Position numbers and translations under genes: made by a program. A stretch of DNA of 64,000 nucleotides from Aquimarina acroporae. GTDB lineage: Bacteria > Bacteroidota > Bacteroidia > Flavobacteriales > Flavobacteriaceae. Shown here one piece after another: positions 50,475 through 59,739 of the stretch. Under the pieces are notes generated by a model. It saw nothing but the letters and a program-made list of their open reading frames with translations. It was not told the DNA's origin and did not search any database. Every line of letters starts with the position of its first letter. Position 1 is the first letter of the stretch. The stretch covers positions 124,001 through 188,000 of the forward strand of contig NZ_JALPRE010000003.1 of the NCBI RefSeq assembly GCF_023195925.1, written 5' to 3'.

Positions 50475-52565
50475 ATGTTGGGACTATTAGATATGTTTTT
50501 GGCAGAATTACTTTATTTGGAATCGACAAATAACACACCAGAGTTTTTATTATTCCTAGGGCGTTTTCACCCGTTAATTTTGCATCTTCCTATTGGGGGA
50601 TTGCTATTGGTGTTTTATTTTGAAATAGTAGGTCGTATTCAGAAAAAATACTCAGACAATCTTATTAAAAATGGATTAGGCTTTAGTGCTGTTTTTGCCA
50701 TATTGGCCTGTATATTGGGTTACTTTTTATCCCTTGAAGGTGGTTATGAAGAAGGAATTACGAATATTCATATGTATACGGGAATAGGGACAGCAATACT
50801 AATTACAATATTATTTTTGCTCAAAAAATCATCAAAAGAAAAGCTATACTTCCCTTTGTTTGTACTAACTATAATTTTAATAAGTATAACAGGGCATTAT
50901 GGAAGTGTTTTAACGCATGGAGATACTTTTCTAACCCAATATTCACCCTTAACCACAAAAAAAGAAAAACCTAAAGTTGTAGATAGCCTTCAGTATTTTT
51001 CAGATGTAATATTCCCAATTCTTGAAGACAAATGCATCCAGTGTCATAATGCTACAAAACAAAAAGGGGGGTTGTCCCTAATTTCAGAAATGATGATTTT
51101 ACAGGGAGGCGACGAAGGTAAAGGACTTCTTCCAGGAAACGCTATTGCCAGCAACATTGTAAAGAGAATTGTACTTCCTGTAGAAGATGAAAATCATATG
51201 CCTCCAGCAGGTAAAAATCAAATAACCTCAAACGAATTATGGTTGTTAAAACACTGGATCAATAATGGAGCAAGTTTTAAAGATAAAGCCCTTGCTTTTG
51301 AGAATAATGATACCTTGGTTAATCTACTGGTTAATTATTTAGAAAAAGATCTAGAAATAGTGCCAGAAGCTTCTATTAGTGCTATAAATAAAGTGGTGAA
51401 AGCAGGTTTTTCTTTACACAGAGTAGCAACAGATCAACCCCAATTAAGTGCGAAATTTGATAAAGATTCTATTTCTGAAGAAGCAATATCAACCCTGAAA
51501 GGAATTGCAAAACAATTGGTGCAATTAGATTTGAACAATACCAATTTGACAGATGATATGTCCGAAGGTTTAAAAAGATTAAAAAAACTAGAGCATCTCC
51601 GCTTAGACAATAACAAAATCTCTAACAAAACATTAAATTATCTGGTCGATTTAGAAGGTATCAAGGTTCTTAACTTGCATAATACTTTGGTAGATAACGA
51701 GGGACTTTCTATGATTGTTAATGAGATTTCTCCCAAAGATATTTATGTTTGGAATACCAAAGTAGATGAGCAATATGCTGCTGAAATGATACAAAAGGAT
51801 CAAACGGTAATACATCATGGAATTTTTGAAGGGTTTGCAGAAATTAAACCTTTAAAACCCCCGAAGCTGGTTACACAACAAACAATTTTTAAAGATAGTT
51901 TAGAGATTGTTTTTAATGAACCTTTACGAAAAGCTAGGTTGTATTATACGCTGGATGGGTCTGAACCAGATAGTACTTCTTCTCGATATATTGAACCGAT
52001 TAAAATTACCAATTCGGTGAGCTTAAAAGCTAAAATGTATCAAAAAGAATGGTTACCAAGCCCTACGATGCAAGAAGAATTTTTTAAGATAAAACATAGG
52101 GTAGAAAATTTTGATATGCTACACAAACCATCAGTAAAATACCCAGGATCGTATAAAGTATTTGATTTCGTAGAAGCGAGTACTACTTTTTCAGATGGGA
52201 AATGGGCCGGTTTTGAAGGTGATGATTTAGTAACTAAGATTAATTTTGAAGAACCTCAAACGATAAATAGTGTTTCAGTAAGTTCACTGCAAGACACCGG
52301 ATCCTGGATCTTTTTTCCAAAGAAGATTGAAATTTATGCCAAAAGTGAAAATACTCCTTTTGAGAAAATAGAAACCATAAATTATGACGCAACAAATGAA
52401 AACAAAGCGACCGAAATAAAGAAAAAACGTTTTAAAATCGAGTTTCCTACTATACATACGAAACAAATTAGGATAGTAGTGCATAATGTAGGGAAACTTC
52501 CTAGTTGGCATCAGGGAGTAGGTCAAAAAGGATGGCTTTTTGTTGATGAAATATTAATACAGTAA
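50475..52565 (+). CDS. Membrane c-type cytochrome fused to leucine-rich, chitobiase-like and discoidin-like domains
   Basis: The 696-residue protein has four N-terminal membrane segments of DUF2231 type (about 20-155, FHPLILHLPIGGLLLVFYF), a planctomycete-type cytochrome domain with the heme motif CIQCH (C187-C190-H191) and MPPAGKNQ, leucine-rich repeats (about 350-420), a CHB_HEX_C_1 domain (about 475-545) and a discoidin-like domain (about 560-696, ending WHQGVGQKGWLFVDE). The fusion links an inner-membrane electron-transfer unit with an extracytoplasmic sugar-binding end. It starts 3 bases after the preceding lipoprotein gene. Its role as the electron outlet of the module is inferred. Confidence 0.82.
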   Translation: MLGLLDMFLAELLYLESTNNTPEFLLFLGRFHPLILHLPIGGLLLVFYFEIVGRIQKKYSDNLIKNGLGFSAVFAILACILGYFLSLEGGYEEGITNIHMYTGIGTAILITILFLLKKSSKEKLYFPLFVLTIILISITGHYGSVLTHGDTFLTQYSPLTTKKEKPKVVDSLQYFSDVIFPILEDKCIQCHNATKQKGGLSLISEMMILQGGDEGKGLLPGNAIASNIVKRIVLPVEDENHMPPAGKNQITSNELWLLKHWINNGASFKDKALAFENNDTLVNLLVNYLEKDLEIVPEASISAINKVVKAGFSLHRVATDQPQLSAKFDKDSISEEAISTLKGIAKQLVQLDLNNTNLTDDMSEGLKRLKKLEHLRLDNNKISNKTLNYLVDLEGIKVLNLHNTLVDNEGLSMIVNEISPKDIYVWNTKVDEQYAAEMIQKDQTVIHHGIFEGFAEIKPLKPPKLVTQQTIFKDSLEIVFNEPLRKARLYYTLDGSEPDSTSSRYIEPIKITNSVSLKAKMYQKEWLPSPTMQEEFFKIKHRVENFDMLHKPSVKYPGSYKVFDFVEASTTFSDGKWAGFEGDDLVTKINFEEPQTINSVSVSSLQDTGSWIFFPKKIEIYAKSENTPFEKIETINYDATNENKATEIKKKRFKIEFPTIHTKQIRIVVHNVGKLPSWHQGVGQKGWLFVDEILIQ

Positions 52566-52572
52566 ATCAAAA

Positions 52573-53565
52573 ATGGCAGCTACAGATAAAATTTTGTATC
52601 CGTTAAAATTTTACCCAATATTAAAAGAAAAGGTATGGGGTGGGAATAAACTGAGTGCCCGTTTTAACAAAAAATCGATAAAAGATAATATTGGAGAAAG
52701 TTGGGAAGTATCTGATGTCGATGGTGATGTGTCGGTAGTATCTAATGGTTCTTTGGCAGGTAAAACATTACCCGAAATCTTAGCAGAATATAAAGACTTG
52801 TTAGTTGGGAAACATGTGTATGAACTTTTTGAAAACAAATTTCCTTTGCTTATTAAGTTTATCGATGCAAAAGAACCTCTAAGTATTCAGGTACATCCTA
52901 ATAATGAATTGGCGCAAGAACGACATAACTCTTTTGGTAAAACTGAGATGTGGTATATTATGGATGCCGAAAAAAATGGAAATTTAGTGGTCGGGTTTAA
53001 AAATGATTCTGATCAAGATGAATATCTGGAACATCTCAATAATAAAACCTTGATGAACATCCTCAACGAGGACAAAGTACAGGAAGGAGATGTATATTTT
53101 ATTCCCACTGGTAGAGTACATGCCATAGGAGCGGGAGTATTATTGGCAGAGATTCAGCAAACTAGTGATATTACATATCGTATTTATGATTGGGATAGGC
53201 CAGACCAGTATGGTAATTATAGAGAATTGCATACAGACTTAGCATTGGATGCTATTGATTATAAGGCCGAAAAAATATATAAATCATCCTATGAAACTAA
53301 GCAAAACATACCGACAGAATTAGTGAGTTGTGAGTATTTTACCACTAATCAATTACTGATAAATAATGATACTTATGAAGCAGATAACCTTAAGGATTCA
53401 TTTGTCATTTATATATGTGTAAGTGGAGGATGTAGTATTCAATATGATAATGATTTAGAAGTAGATTTAGAAGTTGGACAGACTGTGTTACTTCCTGCTA
53501 TTTTGAAAAAGTATTCTATTTATTCCAAATCTGAAGTGAAACTACTTGAAGTATACATTAAATAA
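52573..53565 (+). CDS. manA: Mannose-6-phosphate isomerase, type I
   Basis: This 330-residue cytoplasmic enzyme has zinc ligands in QVHPNN (near residue 113), E in GKTEMWY (near 131) and H in GRVHAIGAG (near 183), as in short bacterial type I ManA. It converts mannose-6-phosphate to fructose-6-phosphate. With GH130 giving mannose-1-phosphate, it predicts a phosphomannomutase elsewhere. It starts 7 bases after the cytochrome fusion and 39 before the third GH92 gene, thus clearly inside the locus. Confidence 0.93.
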   Translation: MAATDKILYPLKFYPILKEKVWGGNKLSARFNKKSIKDNIGESWEVSDVDGDVSVVSNGSLAGKTLPEILAEYKDLLVGKHVYELFENKFPLLIKFIDAKEPLSIQVHPNNELAQERHNSFGKTEMWYIMDAEKNGNLVVGFKNDSDQDEYLEHLNNKTLMNILNEDKVQEGDVYFIPTGRVHAIGAGVLLAEIQQTSDITYRIYDWDRPDQYGNYRELHTDLALDAIDYKAEKIYKSSYETKQNIPTELVSCEYFTTNQLLINNDTYEADNLKDSFVIYICVSGGCSIQYDNDLEVDLEVGQTVLLPAILKKYSIYSKSEVKLLEVYIK

Positions 53566-53604
53566 AAATCACGGCACTAGTAAATTATTAAGAGAATTTA
53601 AGCA

Positions 53605-55944
53605 ATGAAAAACCAGTATATAACCATATTATTAATCTCGTGTTTATTCTTTTCCTGCCAACAAAACCAGGAAGTGCAATCTGCTGTAGAACCCGTTGAA
53701 AAGTTAGAAAATCTTACCGATTTGGTAAATCCATTAATGGGAACAGATTCTGCTTTCGATTTGTCTAATGGAAACACCTACCCCGCAATTGCAACTCCAT
53801 GGGGGATGAATTTCTGGACACCAATGACATCAAAAATGGGTGATGGTTGGACGTATAAATATGATGAAAATAAGATAAGAGGAATAAAGCAAACCCACCA
53901 ACCGAGTCCGTGGATTAATGATTACGCCGCTTTTTCGTTAATGGCGGTTACTGGAGATCTTAAATATAAAGAAGAAGAAAGAGCCTCATGGTTTTCTCAT
54001 AAAGCCGAAGTCGTGAAACCTCATTATTACAAAACCTACTTAGCAGATCATGATGCCACTGTAGAGGTTTCTCCTACAGAGCGAGCAGCACATTTTAAGT
54101 TTACATTCCCAGAGAGAGAGCAGTCCTATATTATTCTAGATGCTTTTTTTAAAGGATCTATGGTTAAGATTATCCCCGAAGAAAGAAAGATTATTGGATA
54201 TTGTCGAAATAATAGCGGCGGGGTTCCAGATAATTTTCATAACTATTTCGTAGCTGAATTTGATAAAGATTTTGAAGTAAGCCATACCTGGGGAGATGGT
54301 TGGAAATTGGTTGAAAATTCTAAAGATAATGAAGGAGAACATGTAGGTGCAATTGTTGGGTTTAAAACCAAAAAAGGAGAAGTTGTGCACGTTAAAGTGG
54401 CTTCTTCTTTTATAAGCCCAAAGCAAGCACAGTTAAATTTAGACAGGGAAATTGGTGATCATACTTTTGAGCAAACCAAAGAAAATGCAAAAAAAGAATG
54501 GGAAAAAGAATTAGGAAGGATTCAGTTGGAAGACAGTAACACAGAGCGCATTAAAACTTTTTACTCCTGTTTGTATAGAGTGCTTCTTTTCCCAAGGAAG
54601 TTTTATGAGTTTAACGAGAACAACGAGATCGTCCATTACAGCCCGTACAACGGTAAAGTGCTACCGGGATATATGTTTACCGACAATGGTTTTTGGGATA
54701 CGTTTAGAGCTGTATTTCCTTTTTTCAATATGATGTATCCAGAATTAAATGGGCATATTATGGAAGGCTTGACAAATACCTATAAAGAATCGGGTTGGTT
54801 ACCAGAATGGGCTAGTCCAGGACACAGAGATTGTATGATTGGCTCTAACTCTGCACCTATTATTGTAGATGCTTTTCTGAAAGGAGTACCCAACATGGAT
54901 ACAGAGGTTTTGTTTGAAGCAATTCTTAAAAATGCAACAACTTCTGAAGGTAGACCCCTATCAAACGGAAACCCAATTAGATCAGTTGGAAGAGAAGGGG
55001 TAGAATACTATAATGAACTTGGGTATGTGCCATATGATGTAAAGATTAATGAAAATGCCGCTCGTACGTTAGAGTATGCGTATGCAGATTTTACCATAGC
55101 AAAAATGGCAGAAAAACTAGGCAAGCAAGAGGTTGCTAATTCTTTCTACGAAAGATCTCAAAATTACAAGAATCTATTTGATTCTTCTACCAAATTAATG
55201 AGAGGTAAAAATGAAGATGGTAGTTTTCAAAAGCCTTTTAATCCATTAAAATGGGGAGATGCCTTTACCGAAGGAAACAGCTTGCATTATACTTGGTCTG
55301 TTTTTCATGATGTTGAGGGATTAATTCAATTAATGGGAGGAAAATCAGAGTTCGAAAAAAAATTGGATGAGGTATTTACGATGCCTCCAGATTTTGATGC
55401 CTCTTATTATGGTTTTACGATTCATGAAATAAGAGAAATGCAAATCGTAAATATGGGGAATTACGCCCATGGCAATCAACCCATTCAGCATATGATTTAT
55501 TTATATAACTATGCGAATGCGGCATATAAAGCCCAAGAAAAAATTCGAGATGTATTGACCAAACTATATGCAGCTACTCCTGATGGGTATTGCGGAGACG
55601 AAGATAACGGACAAACTTCTGCGTGGTATGTGTTTAGTTCGTTAGGATTCTATCCTGTAACACCAGGGGTAAACCAGTATGTTATTGGAAGTCCGTTATT
55701 CAAGAAAGCAACTTTACATTTGGAAAACGGGAAAACTTTTGAAATCAAAGCTCCTGAAAATTCAGATGCTAATATGTATATTCAATCTCTTACTTTAAAC
55801 CAAAAAGAGTATGATAAAGGTTATTTAAGATTTGAAGATATTCAACAAGGAGGAGAATTAAATTTTCTATTAGGAAGTGACCCCAATAAAAATTGGGCAA
55901 ATACTAGCGAAGCTGTACCTTACTCTTTAAGTAATAAACAATAA
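53605..55944 (+). CDS. GH92 alpha-mannosidase lipoprotein (third of four), divergent active-site blocks
   Basis: The 779-residue lipoprotein (LFFSCQQ) opens with VNPLMGTDSAFDLSNGNTYPAIATPWGMNFW. E556 in TEGNSLHYTW is the likely catalytic acid, but the usual NAWQ that follows is NSLH. The HGNEPSHH block of the first two enzymes reads HGNQPIQH (Q625), and the base block is DEDNGQTSAWY. These changes mark a different subgroup and probably a different linkage preference (for example alpha-1,3 or 1,6 rather than 1,2). It lies between manA and the fourth GH92 gene with a 6-base gap. Confidence 0.93.
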   Translation: MKNQYITILLISCLFFSCQQNQEVQSAVEPVEKLENLTDLVNPLMGTDSAFDLSNGNTYPAIATPWGMNFWTPMTSKMGDGWTYKYDENKIRGIKQTHQPSPWINDYAAFSLMAVTGDLKYKEEERASWFSHKAEVVKPHYYKTYLADHDATVEVSPTERAAHFKFTFPEREQSYIILDAFFKGSMVKIIPEERKIIGYCRNNSGGVPDNFHNYFVAEFDKDFEVSHTWGDGWKLVENSKDNEGEHVGAIVGFKTKKGEVVHVKVASSFISPKQAQLNLDREIGDHTFEQTKENAKKEWEKELGRIQLEDSNTERIKTFYSCLYRVLLFPRKFYEFNENNEIVHYSPYNGKVLPGYMFTDNGFWDTFRAVFPFFNMMYPELNGHIMEGLTNTYKESGWLPEWASPGHRDCMIGSNSAPIIVDAFLKGVPNMDTEVLFEAILKNATTSEGRPLSNGNPIRSVGREGVEYYNELGYVPYDVKINENAARTLEYAYADFTIAKMAEKLGKQEVANSFYERSQNYKNLFDSSTKLMRGKNEDGSFQKPFNPLKWGDAFTEGNSLHYTWSVFHDVEGLIQLMGGKSEFEKKLDEVFTMPPDFDASYYGFTIHEIREMQIVNMGNYAHGNQPIQHMIYLYNYANAAYKAQEKIRDVLTKLYAATPDGYCGDEDNGQTSAWYVFSSLGFYPVTPGVNQYVIGSPLFKKATLHLENGKTFEIKAPENSDANMYIQSLTLNQKEYDKGYLRFEDIQQGGELNFLLGSDPNKNWANTSEAVPYSLSNKQ

Positions 55945-55950
55945 ACTTTT

Positions 55951-58260
55951 ATGGTAACCTTTCAACAAAAGACATTTCTTCAGATTTTCTTAGTCCTTGC
56001 TAGTATTATTTTTGGGGCATGTAAGCAAGAAGAACTTAAACAAGGTGCTATTGTAGACCAAGAATCTGAGCAAATACCAATAAAAGAGGTTGCCAAATAT
56101 GTAAATCCATTTATAGGAACATCTAATTTTGGAACTACTAACCCTGGCCCGATAGCCGTAAGAGGAATGGTAAATGTATCTCCTTTTAATGTAGCAGGTT
56201 CTCAAAATTTACCTTTAGAAAAAGATAGTCGATGGCTATCTACCCCATATGTAAAAGAAAATACATTTTTAACAGGTTTTAGTCATGTCAACTTAAGTGG
56301 AGTAGGTTGCCCAGACTTGGGAGTAATTATTACCATGCCAACAACAGGAACCTTACAAACCAATCATTTAAAGTATGGTTCTACATATTCAGACGAAATT
56401 TCTAAAGTAGGTTATTATTCAAACACTTTGGATAAATATAATATCAAAGTAGAAACTACTGCTACCACTCGATCTGGAGTAAGTAAATATTCTTTTCCAA
56501 AAGGAGAAGCAAATATTCTACTTAATCTGGGATTGGGATTGACCAATGAACAAGGAGGAATGATAAAAATGGTTTCTTCAACCGAAATTGAAGGGTTTCG
56601 TACGGTAGGTTCTTTTTGCTACTATAAACCCGATGAAACATATCCTGTTTATTTTGTGGCTAAGTTTTCAAAACCGGCTGTTGAATTTGGAGTTTGGCAA
56701 AACCGGAATAAATACAAAGGGGTAGAATCTGAATGGATGAAAGCATACAATGACAGTACTATACTAAAGAAACAATATACCAAAGAGGTTGTAGGAGATA
56801 GTATTGGTGGCTATATGAAATATCATTTCGATGCTCCCGGCCAGGTCGAAGTAAAAGTAGGGATCTCGTATGTGAGCATAAAAAATGCCAGGGAGAATCT
56901 TGAAAAAGAAACAGGGTTAAAAACCTTTGAGCAGATTAGGAAAGAAACTAATGAAGAGTGGAACCAATATTTATCTAAAATAGAAGTTGAGGGAGGTGAA
57001 GAAGATGATAAAATTAAATTTTACACAGCACTGTATCATACACTTATACACCCCAGTACATTGAATGACGTAAATGGGGAGTACCCGAAAATGAAAACAA
57101 GAGAAACATTAAAGACCCATGGGACTAGGTATACAGTATTTTCTCTTTGGGATACCTATAGGAACTTACATCAATTGATGAGTCTTGTATATCCCAAGCA
57201 ACAATCTAATATGATAAAAAGTATGTTGCAAATTTACGAGGAGTCGGGTTGGCTTCCGAAGTGGGAACTAAACGCTACAGAAACAACTACAATGGTTGGA
57301 GATCCAGCGGGAATTATTATCGCCGATACCTATTTAAGAGGGATAAAAGATTTTGATATTCAAAAAGCGTATGAGGCAATGGTAAAGAGTGCAGACCATA
57401 TCGAAAACAATCCTCTGCGTCCTGGGCTAAAAGATTATCTAGAAAAGGGATATCTTACCACGGCAACCACTAACAGTGGTTCGGTATCAATAACACAAGA
57501 ATATAATATTGCAGACTATGCAATAGCGCAATTAGCTAAAGAGCTAGGTAGAGAACAAGACTACAAACGTTTTTCAAAAAGATCATTATCTTATAAAGGT
57601 CTTTTTGATCCTGAATTTAATTTACTACGCCCTAAAAATAATGATGGAACATGGTTAACTCCGTACCGTCCCGAAACAGGTGCAAACTTTGTGAAAAATT
57701 TAGGTTTTATCGAAGGGAATGCATGGCAATATACATTTATGGTACCCCATGATATTGACGGGTTAAAAGCTTTGATGGGAGGAGATCAGGTTTTTCTTGA
57801 ACAATTGCAGAAAGTTTTTGATAACCAACAGTTCGATATGGCAAATGAACCCGACATAGGATATCCTTTTCTATTTAATTATATCGAAGGAGAAGAGTGG
57901 AGAACTCAAAAAACGGTGAATTCCTTATTAGATAAGTATTATAAAAACACACCTGATGGATTACCCGGTAACGATGATACAGGAACGATGTCTGCTTGGG
58001 TAGTGTTTTCAATGATGGGGATATATCCGGTTGAACCTGCAACACCTCTCTACACTTTTTGCACTCCAAAATTTGAAAAAATTAGTATTCATTTAGATAG
58101 AGAATATTACAATTCAGATACATTAACTATCACTTCTCAAAAAACCACAGGTAAAAAAATGATAAAAACAATTGAAATAGATAATGTATCATTTGACAAT
58201 TTTTTTATCTCCCATAAGGAGCTTTTAAATGCTAAAAACATTCACTTTACATTACAGTAG
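55951..58260 (+). CDS. GH92 alpha-mannosidase lipoprotein (fourth of four)
   Basis: This 769-residue lipoprotein (FGACKQEE) opens with VNPFIGTSNFGTTNPGPIAVRGM. The likely catalytic acid is E588 in IEGNAWQY, and the base block is NDDTGTMSAWVVFSMMG (about 674-690). In place of HGNEPSHH it has ANEPDIGYPFLFNY (E633). It is thus a third subgroup among the four enzymes of the locus, which together could cover all alpha-mannosidic bonds of high-mannose N-glycans. A 248-base gap follows. Confidence 0.94.
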   Translation: MVTFQQKTFLQIFLVLASIIFGACKQEELKQGAIVDQESEQIPIKEVAKYVNPFIGTSNFGTTNPGPIAVRGMVNVSPFNVAGSQNLPLEKDSRWLSTPYVKENTFLTGFSHVNLSGVGCPDLGVIITMPTTGTLQTNHLKYGSTYSDEISKVGYYSNTLDKYNIKVETTATTRSGVSKYSFPKGEANILLNLGLGLTNEQGGMIKMVSSTEIEGFRTVGSFCYYKPDETYPVYFVAKFSKPAVEFGVWQNRNKYKGVESEWMKAYNDSTILKKQYTKEVVGDSIGGYMKYHFDAPGQVEVKVGISYVSIKNARENLEKETGLKTFEQIRKETNEEWNQYLSKIEVEGGEEDDKIKFYTALYHTLIHPSTLNDVNGEYPKMKTRETLKTHGTRYTVFSLWDTYRNLHQLMSLVYPKQQSNMIKSMLQIYEESGWLPKWELNATETTTMVGDPAGIIIADTYLRGIKDFDIQKAYEAMVKSADHIENNPLRPGLKDYLEKGYLTTATTNSGSVSITQEYNIADYAIAQLAKELGREQDYKRFSKRSLSYKGLFDPEFNLLRPKNNDGTWLTPYRPETGANFVKNLGFIEGNAWQYTFMVPHDIDGLKALMGGDQVFLEQLQKVFDNQQFDMANEPDIGYPFLFNYIEGEEWRTQKTVNSLLDKYYKNTPDGLPGNDDTGTMSAWVVFSMMGIYPVEPATPLYTFCTPKFEKISIHLDREYYNSDTLTITSQKTTGKKMIKTIEIDNVSFDNFFISHKELLNAKNIHFTLQ

Positions 58261-58309
58261 CGATCTTTCTTTCGTTAAAATTTATTAGGATCAAATTTTC
58301 TTTTTACGG

Positions 58310-58380
58310 CTAAAACCTAAACGCAAAAGTATTTAGACGTACTGTGAAGACTTCTTCTTTTTGACAAACATAGGTTTTAG
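58310..58380. repeat. Wide inverted repeat between GH92 and GH18 genes
   Basis: The ten-base arms CTAAAACCTA (58310-58319) and TAGGTTTTAG (58371-58380) are perfectly complementary and 51 bases apart, in the gap between two transcription units. A small GAAG/CTTC hairpin followed by T residues lies inside. It may be a terminator-like structure or an operator. Confidence 0.4.
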
Positions 58381-58508
58381 ATTCGTTCAACCTATTTGAG
58401 TGGTTATTCATCTTTTTTTTTAGGGTAAAAGAGAAGCTCTAAATACCTTTAAGATAGCTTTTTAGCTTTCCTAAACTTCCGAGTATTAACCATTTTAATA
58501 AATATATT

Positions 58509-59474
58509 ATGTACACACAAATCAGAAAAATCAAAATTGCAACATTTATCTCACTCCTAATGATGTTAGGTATATCCTGTAGTAAGGATGATATTAGTGA
58601 AGAAGAACCTGTCAATTTAGAAGAGTTTACCGAAGCACAGGAAAAAGCGCACGGATTAAAAAGCCCAGCTTCTGTTATGTATATAGAAGTAAATAACCAA
58701 AAGATGCAAAATGCGGGTGCATATACTTTACCCAATGGGAAACCAATGATAGATATCGCGGTGATTTTTGCAGCGAATATCAATTACCATACTCAGAACG
58801 GAAGGACTCATAAATTGAGCATGAATCCTAATGTTAGGAGAGTCCTTAATAACAGAAATAATACGATCAAACCATTACAAAGAAAAGGAATAAAAGTACT
58901 ATTGTCGATTTTAGGAAATCATCAGGCAGTTGGTATTGCAAACTTTCCGACTAGGGCGGAGGCCAGAAGATTTGCTAAAGAAGTGGCCAATGTTGTAAAG
59001 AATAATGGTCTTGATGGGGTAGATTTGGATGACGAATTTGCTAAGTATGGTTCCATACCGGGAAGACCAGCAATTAATAGAAATTCGTTTATTTGGTTAC
59101 TTCAAGAGCTAAGAGCTGCTATGCCAAGTAATAAGATCATTACATATTATCGTATAGGTGAATCTACGAGTCAAATGCAATCACAAGGAAAGAGAGCTGG
59201 GCAGTTTTTAGATTTTGCATTTCAACCATTTTATGGATCATATGCCAATATAAATGTTCCAGGGTTGGGAAAGAGGAAAAAGGCAGCTGCAGCTGTTGAC
59301 GTGACGAGAACTGCGGCCTCAACAGCTAGAGATTTTGCAAATAGAACAAAGAGAGATCGATATGGTGCCTTTGTAATGTATAATTTAGATGGGGTAAATA
59401 GAGAAAGTTATTTGAATGGAATTTCTCAAGGACTGTATGGGAAACAAACTAAATTAACAGGAACCCTACAATGA
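58509..59474 (+). CDS. GH18 endo-beta-N-acetylglucosaminidase lipoprotein (Endo F/H-like)
   Basis: The 321-residue lipoprotein (GISCSKDDISEEE) has the acidic surface-export signal after its cysteine 24. Residues 70-300 form a GH18 barrel with the canonical catalytic motif DGVDLDDE (D169 to acid E176). The alternation VLLSILGNH, the motif, then ITYYRIGES and DFAFQPFYGSY follow the Endo H/Endo F1-like layout. Such enzymes cut the chitobiose core of high-mannose or hybrid N-glycans, leaving one GlcNAc on the protein. It is the probable first enzyme of the pathway at the cell surface, next to SusC/SusD. Confidence 0.9.
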   Translation: MYTQIRKIKIATFISLLMMLGISCSKDDISEEEPVNLEEFTEAQEKAHGLKSPASVMYIEVNNQKMQNAGAYTLPNGKPMIDIAVIFAANINYHTQNGRTHKLSMNPNVRRVLNNRNNTIKPLQRKGIKVLLSILGNHQAVGIANFPTRAEARRFAKEVANVVKNNGLDGVDLDDEFAKYGSIPGRPAINRNSFIWLLQELRAAMPSNKIITYYRIGESTSQMQSQGKRAGQFLDFAFQPFYGSYANINVPGLGKRKKAAAAVDVTRTAASTARDFANRTKRDRYGAFVMYNLDGVNRESYLNGISQGLYGKQTKLTGTLQ

Positions 59475-59505
59475 TAATAACAATAGAATAACTGTTTGAA
59501 AATAT

Positions 59506-59538
59506 AGAGGTTATCTGGATATAGATAACCTCTTTTTG
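59506..59538 (+). terminator. Rho-independent terminator after the GH18 gene
   Basis: Eleven-base perfect arms AGAGGTTATCT (59506-59516) and AGATAACCTCT (59523-59533) are followed by TTTT. It separates the endoglycosidase unit from susC. Confidence 0.88.
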
Positions 59539-59611
59539 TTGGTTATCTGTGGAAATAAATTAGATTTTTTTAAAATATTAGAAACTTCAAACGTTTTCGT
59601 TGTTCTGCTTT

Positions 59612-59659
59612 TTAACTTTTCAGCGTCGTTATTGATCGAAAAACTTTTTGAAAAGTTAA
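59612..59659. promoter_or_regulatory. Repeated AACTTTT elements upstream of susC
   Basis: TTAACTTTTCA (59612-59622) and its perfect inverse TGAAAAGTTAA (59649-59659) flank a second AACTTTT at 59642-59648, which pairs with AAAAGTT at 59651-59657 in a 16-base palindrome. The first two AACTTTT are 28 bases apart. The site is 80-130 bases before the susC start, the usual place for a regulator of an outer-membrane uptake operon. Confidence 0.45.
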
Positions 59660-59739
59660 TGATATTATAATATTTATGTTAATAATTAATGATTACCCTA
59701 AGGGAAACAAATATCAAATTAACAATTAAATAAACAAAT

